64,000 nucleotides of DNA, taken from positions 920,637-984,636 of the forward strand of contig CAJINV010000001.1 of the NCBI GenBank assembly GCA_905178155.1, written 5' to 3'. Origin of the DNA: Amoebophrya sp. A120 (Eukaryota; Sar; Dinophyceae; Syndiniales; Amoebophryaceae). The notes under the pieces were generated by a model, which was not told the DNA's origin, did not search any database, and saw nothing but the letters and a program-made list of their open reading frames with translations. Of this stretch, positions 46,501 through 57,463 are shown piece by piece. How positions within the stretch are numbered: position 1 is the stretch's first letter; each line of letters opens with the position of its first letter. A program made the position numbers and the translations under genes.

Positions 46501-49500
46501 CAAGAGCGGCATTTTTCTGTCATGCAGAAACGCAGTTTGTCATGCAGAATAGGCAACACCTAGAAGCTCAGAAACCTGTCATGCTGCGCCAGCACTTGTG
46601 GCCTCCTCATGATACGCCGCCCAGCATCACAAGTTTCCAGACCCAGACATTTTTGCATTTGATAGCGCACTGGATGCCACGAATCCGGACCTCGTCGTTC
46701 GGATCCATAATTCCGTATCAAAATGAAAAAAGCCCCCGCGCCATATAAAAACGGAATTTCTGACGCTGGATTTGTGTACACAGATCAGCTCTGTATTGCC
46801 GAGAGGCATGGCGGCCAGATCTCCAGGCTAGGTAGGGGCGTACGGGTCTAGTTGTTCAGCATGGCAAACGGCCCCCCTTTAGGCCTCACAGCATGACAAA
46901 TCGCTTCCATAATGGGGCGGAAGCTTCTGCCCTTGTCTTCTTGCAAGACAGGTGTGATGTGTGACCTCAAATCCGCAACACAAATTTTTGGAAACATACC
47001 TTTTCAATATGAGGAGGGGGGATTTTTCCTCTCAATATTCCGTCCTGGATCACGAGCACTTGACGCTCTGGTGGGAGAGATGTTTTGAAGAACAAAAATA
47101 AAGTCATCTTCCCGCTTCTCGCTGTTTCTTCATTCTCATATTGCACTATGTCCTCATAATCCACAAAAAATGTTTTCATCTCCTGCTGTAGTAGTTTGTT
47201 TTAGAAACACAAAAAAGGTAATATCGGTACTGAATTCCTGCCTGGTGTCGTCGTGGGCCGTGTCATAGTTGTCGGTGTGCACGAGGGGAAAGACCTTCCC
47301 CAGGACGGTGACGGCGTTGAGGCGCACTTTCGGGTTCGCGGCCGCGAGGTACTTCCACAAAACTGGGGCGTATTGCCGGATTAACATGCTTTTCAGGTCC
47401 GGCATGGCGTGCATCTGCATGTGGAACTCGTTCAGCAGCAGCAAAGCCTTTTTCGCACCCTCTGGCTGTGCGAGGATTGCGCAGTGGATCCAGTCGGACA
47501 CACGGTCCTCCAGCATCATCCGCGTCTTTTCCTTGCCTAGCCGCCTCCGCTCGTACTTGGCCGGGTCGCCCGAACCCTCCGGCCCCTCCCAACTGCTCCG
47601 GGACAAGTCCCAGGCGTTGAACAGAATTTTTCCTAACTGTCGAATCACCCCGCTGTTCTGACTTGGAAGCACGTTCTGCAGGATCGGGGTTACCTTTGGA
47701 TGGTAGTTTTCAAAACATTTCTTGTAAAAACTCAATGCGCACGGAGGCGGATAGAATAAGTAGATATTCGGAGGCGGATAGAATAAGTAGATATTCATCC
47801 GGGAAGACAATGTAGCACAAGCTGCTTCTGTGCCACTGTCTTTACATATTAGCTGCCACGGTGAGCCAGAAACTGCCCACGAGCTGCCTCATTTTCCTGA
47901 AGCTAATTTGTCTGCACTGGGTTGCTGCATAATCGGGATCTCGATGAAAGGAAAGTAGACAGAGGCAATGGCATTATGCAGGTGGTCAGGAAGATTTGTA
48001 TAGCCACGAAATCGAAAATAAGCCTCCGCATCATGAAAAACAACACCTCTTTTGTCAGGGAATGGTGCTGCGCTAGAATGAAGGCGAGAAACTTCTGGCC
48101 GTGTGCGTTCTTGAAGAAGGGCGGGCTGGCGAAGCAGCGGGTGATGCAGTCCTTCATGTGTTTCGTGCTGGGACCGTATCGTCAGAAAACAAAACCGTCT
48201 CAAAGACTCAACGACCTTTGCTTGGCTTATTCTGCACTCTCAGCATCACAGGCTCCACCTTCAGCATGCGTTAGATGCAAGAGAAGTAAACACGTATGAA
48301 CAAGTGCCCTTTTCTTGCATGTCCGCGAGCATGACAAAAAAAAACTGTGTCAACAAAGAACAAGTTCCGCATACTTAAAGTAAAAGTCAAGACGGAGACA
48401 GTTTTTTCTCGCGATCATAGGTCATCCCAGTCAAACTCCTGGAACATTGCCCGGACGCCCCAGAGCTGCTCCACGCTCTTCTGGGTGGCGCGGTCGGCGA
48501 TCGCCTCTTCGCAGAGGTAAACTGCGAGGGTGCCGTGCACGATGAAGGCCACCCGGTGGTTCATCTTGACCACCCGCTCGAACCCCGCGGCCAACTGCTG
48601 CTTCCCAGTTTTCCCCAGCGGGTGCCTCGGGAGCATATGCATTGCAAATATGTCTGGGTCTGGACTCTTTTAATGCTGAGTCGTGAACAGTCAAGCTCAA
48701 GACGCTTACCCTGTATATGCACAGCAGAGCATGAGAAAAATATGCGCGCAGCTGTAGTCGTGTTGCGTTTATTTACGCATTACAAGCTGCGTTTTTGCAT
48801 AACAAGCAAAACGGTCTCTTCTACTTCACCTTGGACACATATCACAAGTAAAGCTTTTCTGTCATGCCAGACAAGAATGATAAACCTTGCATCCTTCCAG
48901 ACCCAGACATATTTGCAATTCATAGTCCAGGCACGACTGCAGCACGTTAAGCATGTGCATTAACTGGGGCGGAATCTCTGCCTCGTTCTGCGCCGCGCTC
49001 GGCTTGTTTTCCTTCTTCCTCATTTGTGGTATTAGAGAAGACGGCTCTTGTTCTTCTTCCTTCTTAAACACATTGTCGTCAGTCTCCATGTTGTCCAAGT
49101 CGTTTTCGTTCTGCTCCTCATTCTTCGCCTGAACATTTTTCGATTGTTTTCGGCACGGAAGTTGCTTGTTTCATTTCTCACGCAGCGAGGACTGCAGCTG
49201 CTCATGATGCGCGTGATTACGTAATATGAATGCAGGTCATCGACATTGAGGGGCTGATTCTGACTGAGAACGACACGACAGCGACTCTTAGAAATGCGAG
49301 CGCGAGTTGCACTACCGACCTGAAGCCTACACTACTGCTGGCAACTTCTACTTACAATACTTACCTGCAGCACGTCGCAGCGTCGCAAATCATTCTCTTC
49401 ATTTTCTTTCTCAGGCGTGGAAGTTATATGATTGCTCCACCTACTAGTAGCATAATTTCTTGCAATAATCCTGGAAGATGTTGAAGCGCCTTGTCGCATC

Positions 49501-50942
49501 ATGTTTGAAAATTGGTAGTACCTCTGCAGCAGCTTTGGAGGCGGTGGTCCCCATGCAGGTGAGGGCATATTCCGTAAAGAGCTTCACCACATCTTGCATC
49601 ACGGCTAAAATTTTCTTGCTTTCAGCCTCGTCCTCGCCGAATATCCACTGCAAACATGTCTGGAGGGTCTGGAAGAATGTAAAGAAACCACCTGTGAAGA
49701 TGCTGGGCCGACAAAGCAGAAGAGTTTGTCATGCTTCTTGCGCGGCTACAGATGAGCTACTTGCTCGTTTTCATGGAAAAAGGAGAGGATTTCTCGTCAT
49801 GCGGTTAAATACTAGAAATTAAGTAATAGCAGCTCAGAGACTTCTTGCTATGCTATGCGCGGCCCCATAAATAAACGGGTTGCGTATCATTGATATGATC
49901 GCGTGGATGCTTATTTTGTAGCATCACAACTTTTCAAAGACCCCAGACGACATATTCCCTTGCGAGGCATACCGACTAACAGCACTGTCGTATCCGCCAC
50001 AGCCATTTCGGCGTTCCTGCTAAGATGCGTATGGCCCTTCTCAAAGGTTTTCTCCGACACCGCTCTCACCTCCTTCCAGAGCTCGTTCTTCTCATCTGAT
50101 ATGTCATTAGATATCTATTTTCTTCTTGCAAGAGTGTAGTTCGTTGCTTTATGATATATGAAAGAACTGTGGCTCCAAAATTCGCCCTGTTACTGCTCCC
50201 CCGAGACGACCAAGAGACAATTAGAGAGCAGAGAAGATCACGACAGCTGCTACAGGAGAAATTTAACAAGTACGCTAAATCATGAACAAAACAAAGAATC
50301 ACAACTACATCAAAGTGCACACCCTGTGTGAGTTGAGTTGTACCGATAGTGCGGAGCTTGGCGAGAACTTTCCTCAAGTTGCTACTCGACACGAAGTGTC
50401 TCAGCTCCGCCAGGGTGGTGTATGAAAGTGCACAACTCCCCCCTTTTCCCCTCGTTGGTATGGCATGAACAGCAGTACAAGCGCCAGCTCCAGCACACAA
50501 GGAGAAGGACCAGGAGTCTGCGCACCCACACTATGAATTAATGCGCTTAGTGTAGTAGGTCTGTTTGGGCTTCCGGATGAATCATCTGGAAAAATGCAAC
50601 AGGGGCCACAAGGCAGCACTTGGACTTGGCATTTTCCATGACAAGTGAGGGAGAGCAGGGGGTTGGGTAATCCCATACAGTGAGCGGTTTTCGCGGCAAA
50701 TCGTTGTTGTCGTCGACGATCTTTACGCTCTTGTTGCCCTCCTCTTCCATCGCAACGTCTTCAGCATTGTTCGCCGACACAGCTTCATCTCCTGTTTGTC
50801 CTACTGCTGCAGCAGGTTCCTTACCTCCAGCGGCGGCAGCGGGGCGCGCCGTATTTTCTTTCTCCTCAAAGCCAACATCCTTGTCGTCGTCGACCACCGG
50901 AGGTGGAGAACGCAATTCCTCGAGCTCTTCGTCCATTTTCAC
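43520..50942 (-). CDS. NCAPG2: Condensin II complex subunit G2-like HEAT protein
   Basis: Predicted HEAT-repeat subunit of condensin II, which shapes and compacts mitotic chromosomes. The key segment is at 47.7-46.16 kb: an Arg/Lys-rich helix pair, LRQ-type helices and RQYAPVLWKYLAAANPKVRL, then NAVTVLGKVFPLVH, IMDPNDEVRIRGIQCA and AEVLTEFWTLIEF, the characteristic run of the G2 family. The N-terminus (50942-50678, ATG) is acidic. Exons run through 50420-50335, 50095-49972, 49641-49536, 49129-48925, 48635-48420, about 48160-48050, 47712-47215, 47063-47038, 46715-46665, 46412-46163, 45839-45520, 44898-44700 and three short terminal exons to about 43520. Seven introners interrupt it, all keeping frame. 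Conventional introns such as 50335-50096 and 49536-49130 are canonical and in frame. The exon joins around 48.4-47.7 kb are not resolved. See the next gene for a possible continuation. Confidence 0.7.
44899..45519. mobile_element. Introner-like element, family E, carrying a nested element
   Basis: Ends TATCCTGTGCAAAAGTATCG and ACGATGCTTTTGCATTTCGTA. Perfect duplication CCAGC. Excision gives DGDLLGGDNN in frame. At 621 bp it is the longest element here because of the insertion at 44947-45423. Confidence 0.85.
44947..45423. mobile_element. Nested inverted-repeat element (477 bp)
   Basis: Long terminal inverted repeats, about 50 bp, starting GAGTGAGGTAACAAACTAAA and ending in the complement (TTTAGTTTGTTACCTCACTC). 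It is flanked by TTA on both sides, a 3-bp duplication rather than the 5 bp of introners. The interior is GC-rich with several CAACCGCTG repeats near 45019-45095. No coding capacity seen. It looks like a MITE-type element of a different family inserted into an introner. Confidence 0.8.
45840..46162. mobile_element. Introner-like element, family A (diverged)
   Basis: Ends TATGCATTGC and CGATTGATA; arms diverged (TGTCAGGGACTGG, CCAGACCCAGAGCG). Flanks TGCGG and TCCGA are imperfect. Excision gives PMVRSSFADF in frame. Confidence 0.8.
46413..46664. mobile_element. Introner-like element, family A
   Basis: Ends TATCGAATGT and ATTTGATA; arms TGTCTGGGTCTGGAA and TTCCAGACCCAGACA. Perfect duplication GCGCA. 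Excision gives IQCAAEVLTEF in frame. The interior matches 7044-7296 in inverted orientation. Confidence 0.9.
46716..47037. mobile_element. Introner-like element, family D
   Basis: Ends TATCAAAATGAAAA and CTCTCAATA; arms AAAGCCCCCGCGCCATAT and ATATGAGGAGGGGGGATTTT. Perfect duplication TTCCG. Excision gives IQDGIMDPNDE in frame. Confidence 0.85.
47743..47796. repeat. 27-bp tandem duplication
   Basis: Two head-to-tail copies of a unit starting GGAGGCGGATAGAATAAGTA, at 47743 and 47770, just upstream (in coding sense) of the central condensin exon, probably inside an intron. Confidence 0.85.
48636..48924. mobile_element. Introner-like element, family A
   Basis: Ends TATGCATTGC and CAATTCATA; arms TGTCTGGGTCTGGA and TCCAGACCCAGACA. 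Flanks GAGCA and GTCCA are imperfect. Excision gives SCLDPRHPLG in frame. Confidence 0.85.
49642..49971. mobile_element. Introner-like element, family A (diverged)
   Basis: Ends TATCCACTGC and GCGAGGCATA; arms ATGTCTGGAGGGTCTGGAAG and AGACCCCAGACGACATAT. Flanks CCGAA and CCGAC match at 4 of 5. Excision gives VLLVGEDEAE in frame. Confidence 0.8.
50421..50677. mobile_element. Introner-like element, family G
   Basis: Ends TATGAAAGTGCACAACTCCC and AATCCCATA; the right arm is partly eroded. Flanks TGGTG and CAGTG are imperfect. Excision gives RKPLTALAELRH in frame. Confidence 0.75.
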
Positions 50943-53100
50943 ACACGACCACGACGTGCCTTTATTTTCTCACACTACGTCTACATCTTGTTGTTCGCGA
51001 AATTGCGTAGCCACCGTACTAGGTGGCAGCGGCTGCTGGTTTGTTGTGACTATTCAAGGTTATAATGTACTTAAACATTTCTATTTGATGCACCAGTTGC
51101 GCTGCCTCAACAGATTTTGGTACGATTCGACAATGATACAACACGTCGTGGCTACGATGAAGTCGCCGATCCGAGTAAGTATGCTAGGAGTAGAATCGTT
51201 TTTCGTAAGTACGAAGGTACTGTCCTCGGTAGTACAGGTAAAAAATCACAAAATCCTCGGCTTTATCAGCGTATAGCCCCTCTATTGCGGTTTCTGGGGT
51301 GTGGTTAGCAGAGGAACAAGCACACAACGCAATTTTTTTTTGGGGCGCGCGCTGCGCGCGCGCGCGTCGCGATATGCATACAAAAGTAAAAAAACTTCGG
51401 CGCGCGCGCTAAATAAATACACGCGCCACGCAGCGGAACGCATGGCGCATACGTGGTTACAATCCGCCGGCGCGGTGCAGCAAACCATGATCATCTGCAG
51501 GACAGATGAAGATCGAGCCCGGTTTATTATCGTCGTCGGCTCTGCCTCTCCGCCTGCACTGGGGCCGAGCATGGTGCGCGAGGTTTGTTGGCCCTTCTTC
51601 CGCCTTCAAGCTGAATAAGAAGCAAAGGGGCTTGCGACTTGGAATAAAGTATGCCGGAAAAGGAAAGAGCGCTTTGCCGCGACAACAACCATCGCCATTA
51701 CCCATCCTGCGCGGGGTAGTGTGCAGAGGGTTAAAAAGTGGGCTAACTACAAAAAAAAACGCCTTCGGCTTCGCAGTAATTTGTAGCGCAGCACTGCGCT
51801 ACAAGCACCCGGCGCGCCAAAGTGGTTGATGTGGGCATCTCAATTACTGAGATACCCGCTTCAACAGCCCGAGAGCAGTCTTGGCCGCGCAGTTCTGCAT
51901 TAGAAGTTGCGCCATGATCTACCGCGCCGCAAGTCTGTTTGTGCAGGAGAGTGACTTCTCAGTCGATCTACAAGCTTCCCCCTGAAGTACTGCGAAGCAC
52001 CTCTTCTGCTTAAAACATGCTCACTCAAAATCAAATAAAAGCAAAACAGTTCTGCATGGTTTTACTTGAATGAGCTGCCGAGCTCCTACGATCTACTTAC
52101 AAACTGCGCCCAAGCTACTGCTCTTTTTTTCGAGCAGTGGATCGGCGGCATACAACCAAGCGGGATTGCAGTCAAGAAGTTGTAGATAATTCATTGCGAG
52201 GCAGCTGCGCTGCTGCTCCGTGAAAGGTAGCCGTCTCCCTTTTGGGGAAAGAATGGCCCTCGGCTTCATTTTGAGAAACAGAAAGCACGTCTGCTTCGAT
52301 TGATTTACTTCCCTTTTGGCGAGTGGAAAACCGCCTGGGTCTGCTTTCTTTATTTGAAGAACGATATAAAAGCGCGACCCTTACTAGCATCGGGGTTGTG
52401 ACTACTTCGCGCACTGTAGTGCGCCTTGCAATCGAAGCAACGCGCTGGCTGTGGCTGTGTTTTCAGAAAAGCTGAGAAAGGCGCTCGACACGCCGTGCCG
52501 TCGGGATTAGGATTCGCGATAGGCTTCGCACTAAACAGCCCCCGGATTTCGAAAAGGGGGGCCTAGGGGGGTAAGCTCGCTCAGATTTGCGTATCTACCC
52601 CCCTTTTCGGTATCGAAAAGGGGGCCGATTAATCGCACAGCCTCTTTCGTAAGTACGAAGGTACTGTCCTCGGTAGTACAGGTAAAAAATCACAACACGT
52701 TTGCTGTCAACATCTCGACCTCTCTCGCGGGCTTTTCGTTCACCAGACTGGCAAGATACAATTTACAACTAGTGTGGTTTGATGTAGCAGGGAAGAAGTT
52801 TGACTGAGAGGACTGCTCGACGAACGATATCAAAAGCTGTCAATATTTCCGACATCTCTGGCGACGCGACATGTGTGTGAGTGTCGGTGGCTACTGCATA
52901 CAAGGTAAATAAACTTGCTGAAGTACTAATCTTTCGAAACGCAATGAACAAAAATCCAAATCGACCCTCACTTACAGGGAGGTTTGTGTCCCATGTGAGG
53001 ACATCAAGTGAGCCACTATGCCGACGTCTCTCGTGTTCTCGCGTGAGTTGAAATTATGCGACACGTTTTAATTGACATCAAACCGTGACGACACCAAGGT
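50943..53100. other. Gene-poor interval with a repeat-bounded block
   Basis: No supported gene. 51201-51251 and 52645-52695 are identical 51-bp direct repeats. The DNA between them differs in composition from its surroundings and is rich in inverted repeats (listed separately). The remaining flanks are the condensin upstream and J-domain gene 3' regions. Confidence 0.5.
51201..52695. repeat. 51-bp direct repeats bounding a hairpin-rich 1.4 kb block
   Basis: Both repeats start TTTCGTAAGTACGAAGGTAC and end AAAAAATCACAA. Between them lie a GC-alternating tract (about 51342-51370), a near-perfect palindrome at 51781-51804 (TTGTAGCGCAG...), a hairpin at about 51826-51866 (GTTGATGTGGGCATCTCA with its complement), and inverted CGAAAAGGGGGG / CCCCCCTTTTCG at about 52550-52625. 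No introner arms and no recognisable coding frame. Confidence 0.75.
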
Positions 53101-53104
53101 GTCT

Positions 53105-56100
53105 TTATGAAAAGAGATCTTTGCTTGTTCTGTATTCTTGCATGTCGCGAAAGTCGCCGTCGCAGATGCGATCCAATGTTTTCTCGAGTTCAGCTAGAGT
53201 GATGACGCTCTTTCTTCGCTTTTTCTTGGGAACGCAAATGAGAATAAAGTCGTTGATGATAGAAGAAGTTCTTGCACTGGTCGCTGAACTATTTTTACCT
53301 CCTGGTTTGCTGTTGCGGTTACTTATTCCAGTCTGCTGTCGATTGTTCATCCCAAGGTTTTCCTTCTCCTGCTCCCTTTCCCTCGCCACGACGGATGGGT
53401 CCAATTCTGCACACAAGATTCGACTATTCGACTGCACCTTCTGCATTGCCTGCAGGTGCTTGCGCTTGAAGAGCCCGCTCGCCAGAAGCACGATCTGCGG
53501 CTGGTTTTGCGGATCGCCCGTTCCGATGGCAGGTAGGACCAAGTCGTTCAGGGCTCGACTTGTGGATATAACCACGTTCGTCTGCCGCTGGTCGCAAGAA
53601 TTGTCGGCGTAGAAGGACGAGCTCGCAGTAGGTTTTGACCCAGAGCCCTGGCCGTTGGAATTACGAAGACCGCGATGATCTACCTCGTCGCCAGAAACAC
53701 CACGTCCACGACTCGCAGTTGTCGTAGAAGTGGCGTCGTTATTTCTAGTACTTCCGGCATTGTTTATTATCTCACCAGATCCAGAAGAGGATGTGTTACT
53801 AAAGTCTCTGCGCTGTTCCTGCGAAGTCGAAGCTGTACTAGACCCACTGCTTGTCGGCACTCGCTGCAGATCCCCGTCCTGCTGGCCTTCCCCACCCAGT
53901 CGCCGCCCGGGCTCCTTCTGCCACAACGGCGCGAGGAAAAGCAGGAAGAGGACCAGACCCTGCAACAAGGCGAACAATTTTGTAAAATCCCATTCGCCTG
54001 TGAACAGGAGCTCGATTAAGTAGCTGATAGTACCCTGTTGGAACACGAGATTGTAGAAAAACTTCGGATGGTAGAAAGCTGGCGGAGGCTCCAGCGAGTG
54101 CACACGAGGAGGAAGCTGGAACGAGTAGGAGGTACTAGCAGTGGAAGTGGTAGTGGCCCCACGGCCACCATTCTTCGTCCTCTGCAGGTCTTCCGATTGG
54201 AGCTGGGAAAAGAACATCGTGCAGGCGGTGACCAACTTGTCGATTTGCTGTTGCACCGAAAAAGAATTACGGGAGTAGTACCTGCTCGAATTATCTTCGT
54301 CCCGTAGGAGGAAGGACAAGTCACAACTCATGGAATAATTATCGTCTATCTGCTCTTTCGTTTTCATGTTGTTTTTGTCTTCACCAGCACCCGGTCGTAG
54401 CGGCGCCTCTATCTGCCACGAAGAGAAGGTTTCAGGACTGGACGACGCGTCCGCGGACGTGCTCTCTGCCGCATGATGTCCTCTACTAGTACTTGTTCTA
54501 CTACGCTTGTTACTTCTATTTGCAGCGTCAAGACGAGCTGCAGGTGCTTTCACGGAGAACAGCGTGTGTGTTTTCGCCACTTCGGACACTCCTTCGTCGA
54601 GCACGACGCAACGCTTGATCACCTCTCTGCGCCGCAATTTCCGACAGGCGCCAGTCAGCACCTTGAGAACTAGCTCGGGCGTTGTAGTGCTGGAGGATTG
54701 ATGAGGTTTTTGTGTCTTAGTACTGCTGCTCGGGTGGTCTTGAGCACCTCGGTCCGGTGGTGAGGGTGTACCTGTACTATCTGGCGCAATATTAGAAGGA
54801 AAGTTGTTGAACACCGAGCTGGCAATGCCCAAAAACCGCTCCCCGTCGAGCTGTTTCAGATTCCCGCTTTCCGCATCGAGGCCCACGATGGGCCTCTCCT
54901 TCACGACCGCGCCGAGGCGCTTCCCGAGCCCGGACAGGTCCCAGTCCACGCCGTTCGCCTCGGTTTCCAAGGGCACCACGGCCACCGCGTTCTCGGGGGT
55001 CGCGCTGAAAGGATCGAAGACGAACACCTGGTTCGTGGCGGACAGCGCGTCTTGCCGCGCGGCGGCGTCTTCGTACGGTTTTTTCTTTTTCAGGTTGCGC
55101 AACTTCCGCGACACCTCGAAGTGCTCCCGTCCGGAGGGGTAGGGAAATCGGGGGGAAAACAGCGCCAGCAGACCCAGCGCGGCAAACACGGGGTGCAGCA
55201 GGTTTTCGTAGACTGCGTCCATGTCCACGCCTGGCGGAAACAGCGTTCGCACCACGTATTTTCCGCCCGGCGGGGAAGGTTGTGCAGCTACATCTTTGCT
55301 AGTGCTACTAACCGTTAGGAAAGTGTGCAGCGAGAGGCTCAGCTGCGGGGGAAGGGCGAACACCAAGCGGAGTTGCGTCGACCCACCCGGATGGTACCGC
55401 TGCAACATTTCCAGGTCCCCAGCGGTGAACAGTGTGGCGCCCTGCTGGAAGTCGATTTGTGGTACTGGGAAAAATGAACCGGCGGTCGCGTGACCACTTC
55501 TAGTTGCACTACTACTACCCGTTGCAGCCGCTCCAGCACCTGTCCCGAGCTTCACGACCTTCTCCGCGGCAAACCGCTGCAAGCGCTGCTCCAGCTGCAG
55601 TTGCTGGCCGCTGAGCTGGTAGTCGACAAATTCTACGCGCCGGTTGTCGTAGTAGAAGACCAGGGCGGGGTACCTCCGGACCCGCAACAAGTCTTGCGTG
55701 ATTTCGTCCTGCGAGCGAAAGATGTCCACGTGAAACAACTCGAGAAAGTTTTTCGCGTTACCACTACCGCCGTCTTTCGGAAACAGTTTGCGCATCCAGG
55801 GCCCATACAGTTGGCGGAAGGCACCGTAGACGTGAAAAAGCAACAGTTTGTTCGGCGCGTGGAGTTTGTCGTCCAGCTCCCCCATGTGACGCACGCGGGT
55901 GCCCGGAAAATCGTTCGCGCTGCCGCCCGACCCGCCGAACCCGCCAAAGGGACCGCCGAACCCGCCAAAGGGACCGCCTGCGGGAAAAGAACGACGTTTT
56001 TTAGTTTGTCGTATATTCACAGAGGAACGAAAGCCATGTGGCAGGAGCTCATGGTAATTTTCCACCTGGTACTGCTACGTGATCAAGCAGCAGTAGTAGA

Positions 56101-56739
56101 CGAGAGGGCAGGAGCACTTTACCACCGATGCGATTTATCTCGCACAACGTGCCTTCAGAAGCTCATCCTCAATCTATGCAAAAAATGCACATTAGAAAAT
56201 ATACGAAAAAAAACCTACTTACCTCCACCTCCAAAGTGAAAGTGAAACCCGCCCGGCCCTCCGAAGGGGTGGTGGAAGCCGCCCGGACGACCGCCCGGTC
56301 CGCCCTGCTGCCCATGATGGCTCGGTCCAGAACTACCGTGCAGTTCGTTGTCATCATACAGCTTTCGCTTCTGCGGATCGGACAAAATTTCGTAGGCCTC
56401 CGCGATCTCCTTGAACTTTTCCGCCGCGGCCTGGTCGTCGGGGTCGTTTTTGTCTGGGTGGTACTTCATCGCCAACTTTCGGTACGACTTCTTGATCTCT
56501 GAAACATCCGCCTTCTCGTTCACTTCCAGGACGTCGTAAAAGCTCTTCGCCAGTACAGCCCTCCAGAGGGTCGTCGTGTGGTCTACGTGGGCGAGAAGCG
56601 CGGTCGTGCAGAGAAAGGCTACTGCCCGTCGAAGGACGCATGATCCCTCCGTTAGTACGCGGGGCAACGCCCGTGGCAGCGGGGTCGGCTTTTCTTGTGC
56701 CCGGGCCCAGGAGCTCCGGCTGTGTCGTCGTGCGAACAT
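53105..56739 (-). CDS. J-domain and thioredoxin-like membrane protein (DNAJC16-like)
   Basis: Predicted Hsp70 co-chaperone, probably of the ER. Exon 1 (56739-56223) encodes a hydrophobic segment ([18 protein letters not shown]) likely to act as signal peptide or anchor, then a J domain with [20 protein letters not shown], the catalytic HPD in [10 protein letters not shown], and [15 protein letters not shown], followed by a Gly/His/Phe-rich linker. Exon 2 (55977-53105) continues the Gly-Phe repeats and enters a thioredoxin-like region ([34 protein letters not shown]) lacking an obvious CxxC. Then come long Ser/Thr-rich stretches and one strong membrane helix ([18 protein letters not shown]) about 270 residues from the C-terminus. 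The single intron is canonical (GGAG|GTAAGT, CCGCAG|GCGG) and in phase. No introner in about 3.4 kb of coding sequence, unlike its neighbours. J + thioredoxin + TM fits DNAJC16-type proteins. Confidence 0.7.
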
Positions 56740-57463
56740 TATTTATTGTTGAAGCGAAAAAATATTGAGCGGTAGCATGATACAGCATGCCAAGGGTTCA
56801 TGCGTAATTCTCTTTCAAAATCTGAACAATACGAGCAACTTTTCATCAGGAACATCTACATCAATTCAACGCTTAGAATTGCGGGTACCAAGCAGAGCTG
56901 TACTTGGCTTCTACACGAAATGAAACAAAAACAATGAACGTGCAGGGAGCGAATAAAATAAACGCCATCAGGCGGCTGCTACTTATGCATACTGATCCAC
57001 TGTGGCTAACTTTTCATTGACAGAACGACATCCATTTTCATTATTGATAGCTGAAGCTGTAATACGAGTACCAAATAAACGAAAGCTGTACATGACGTGC
57101 CAACGTCAAGATCAAATGCTGTGGAAATTCGTGCGTATGTTGACGGAACCTCATTGTGACCGTGGAAAAAACCTTCCTCCTCAGATCCTGGTCCTGAAAG
57201 TGATCTTTTCTTCTACTTATGCAGCTCGGAGTGCGAAACTGACGACTAGAAAGCAAGAATGGAAAAACGAATACGAAAACAGAAAACAAAATCCACATTG
57301 AGCGCCCCTCTGTGGCTTGTTCTAAAGGACGAGTCCGCACCTTCCGCAGTGTGAGTTCGTATTCGCGTTCGTAACTTGAAAGATTAGCAAAAGGCGCGTC
57401 TGTGTGTTCTTTATCCGTTGCATATATGCGTTTCTTTGTTTCTCCTACCACGAACATATGATT
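56740..57463. other. Spacer, nothing recognised
   Basis: AT-rich spacer between the CULT-domain gene and the J-domain gene. No introner arms or supported frames. Confidence 0.4.
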
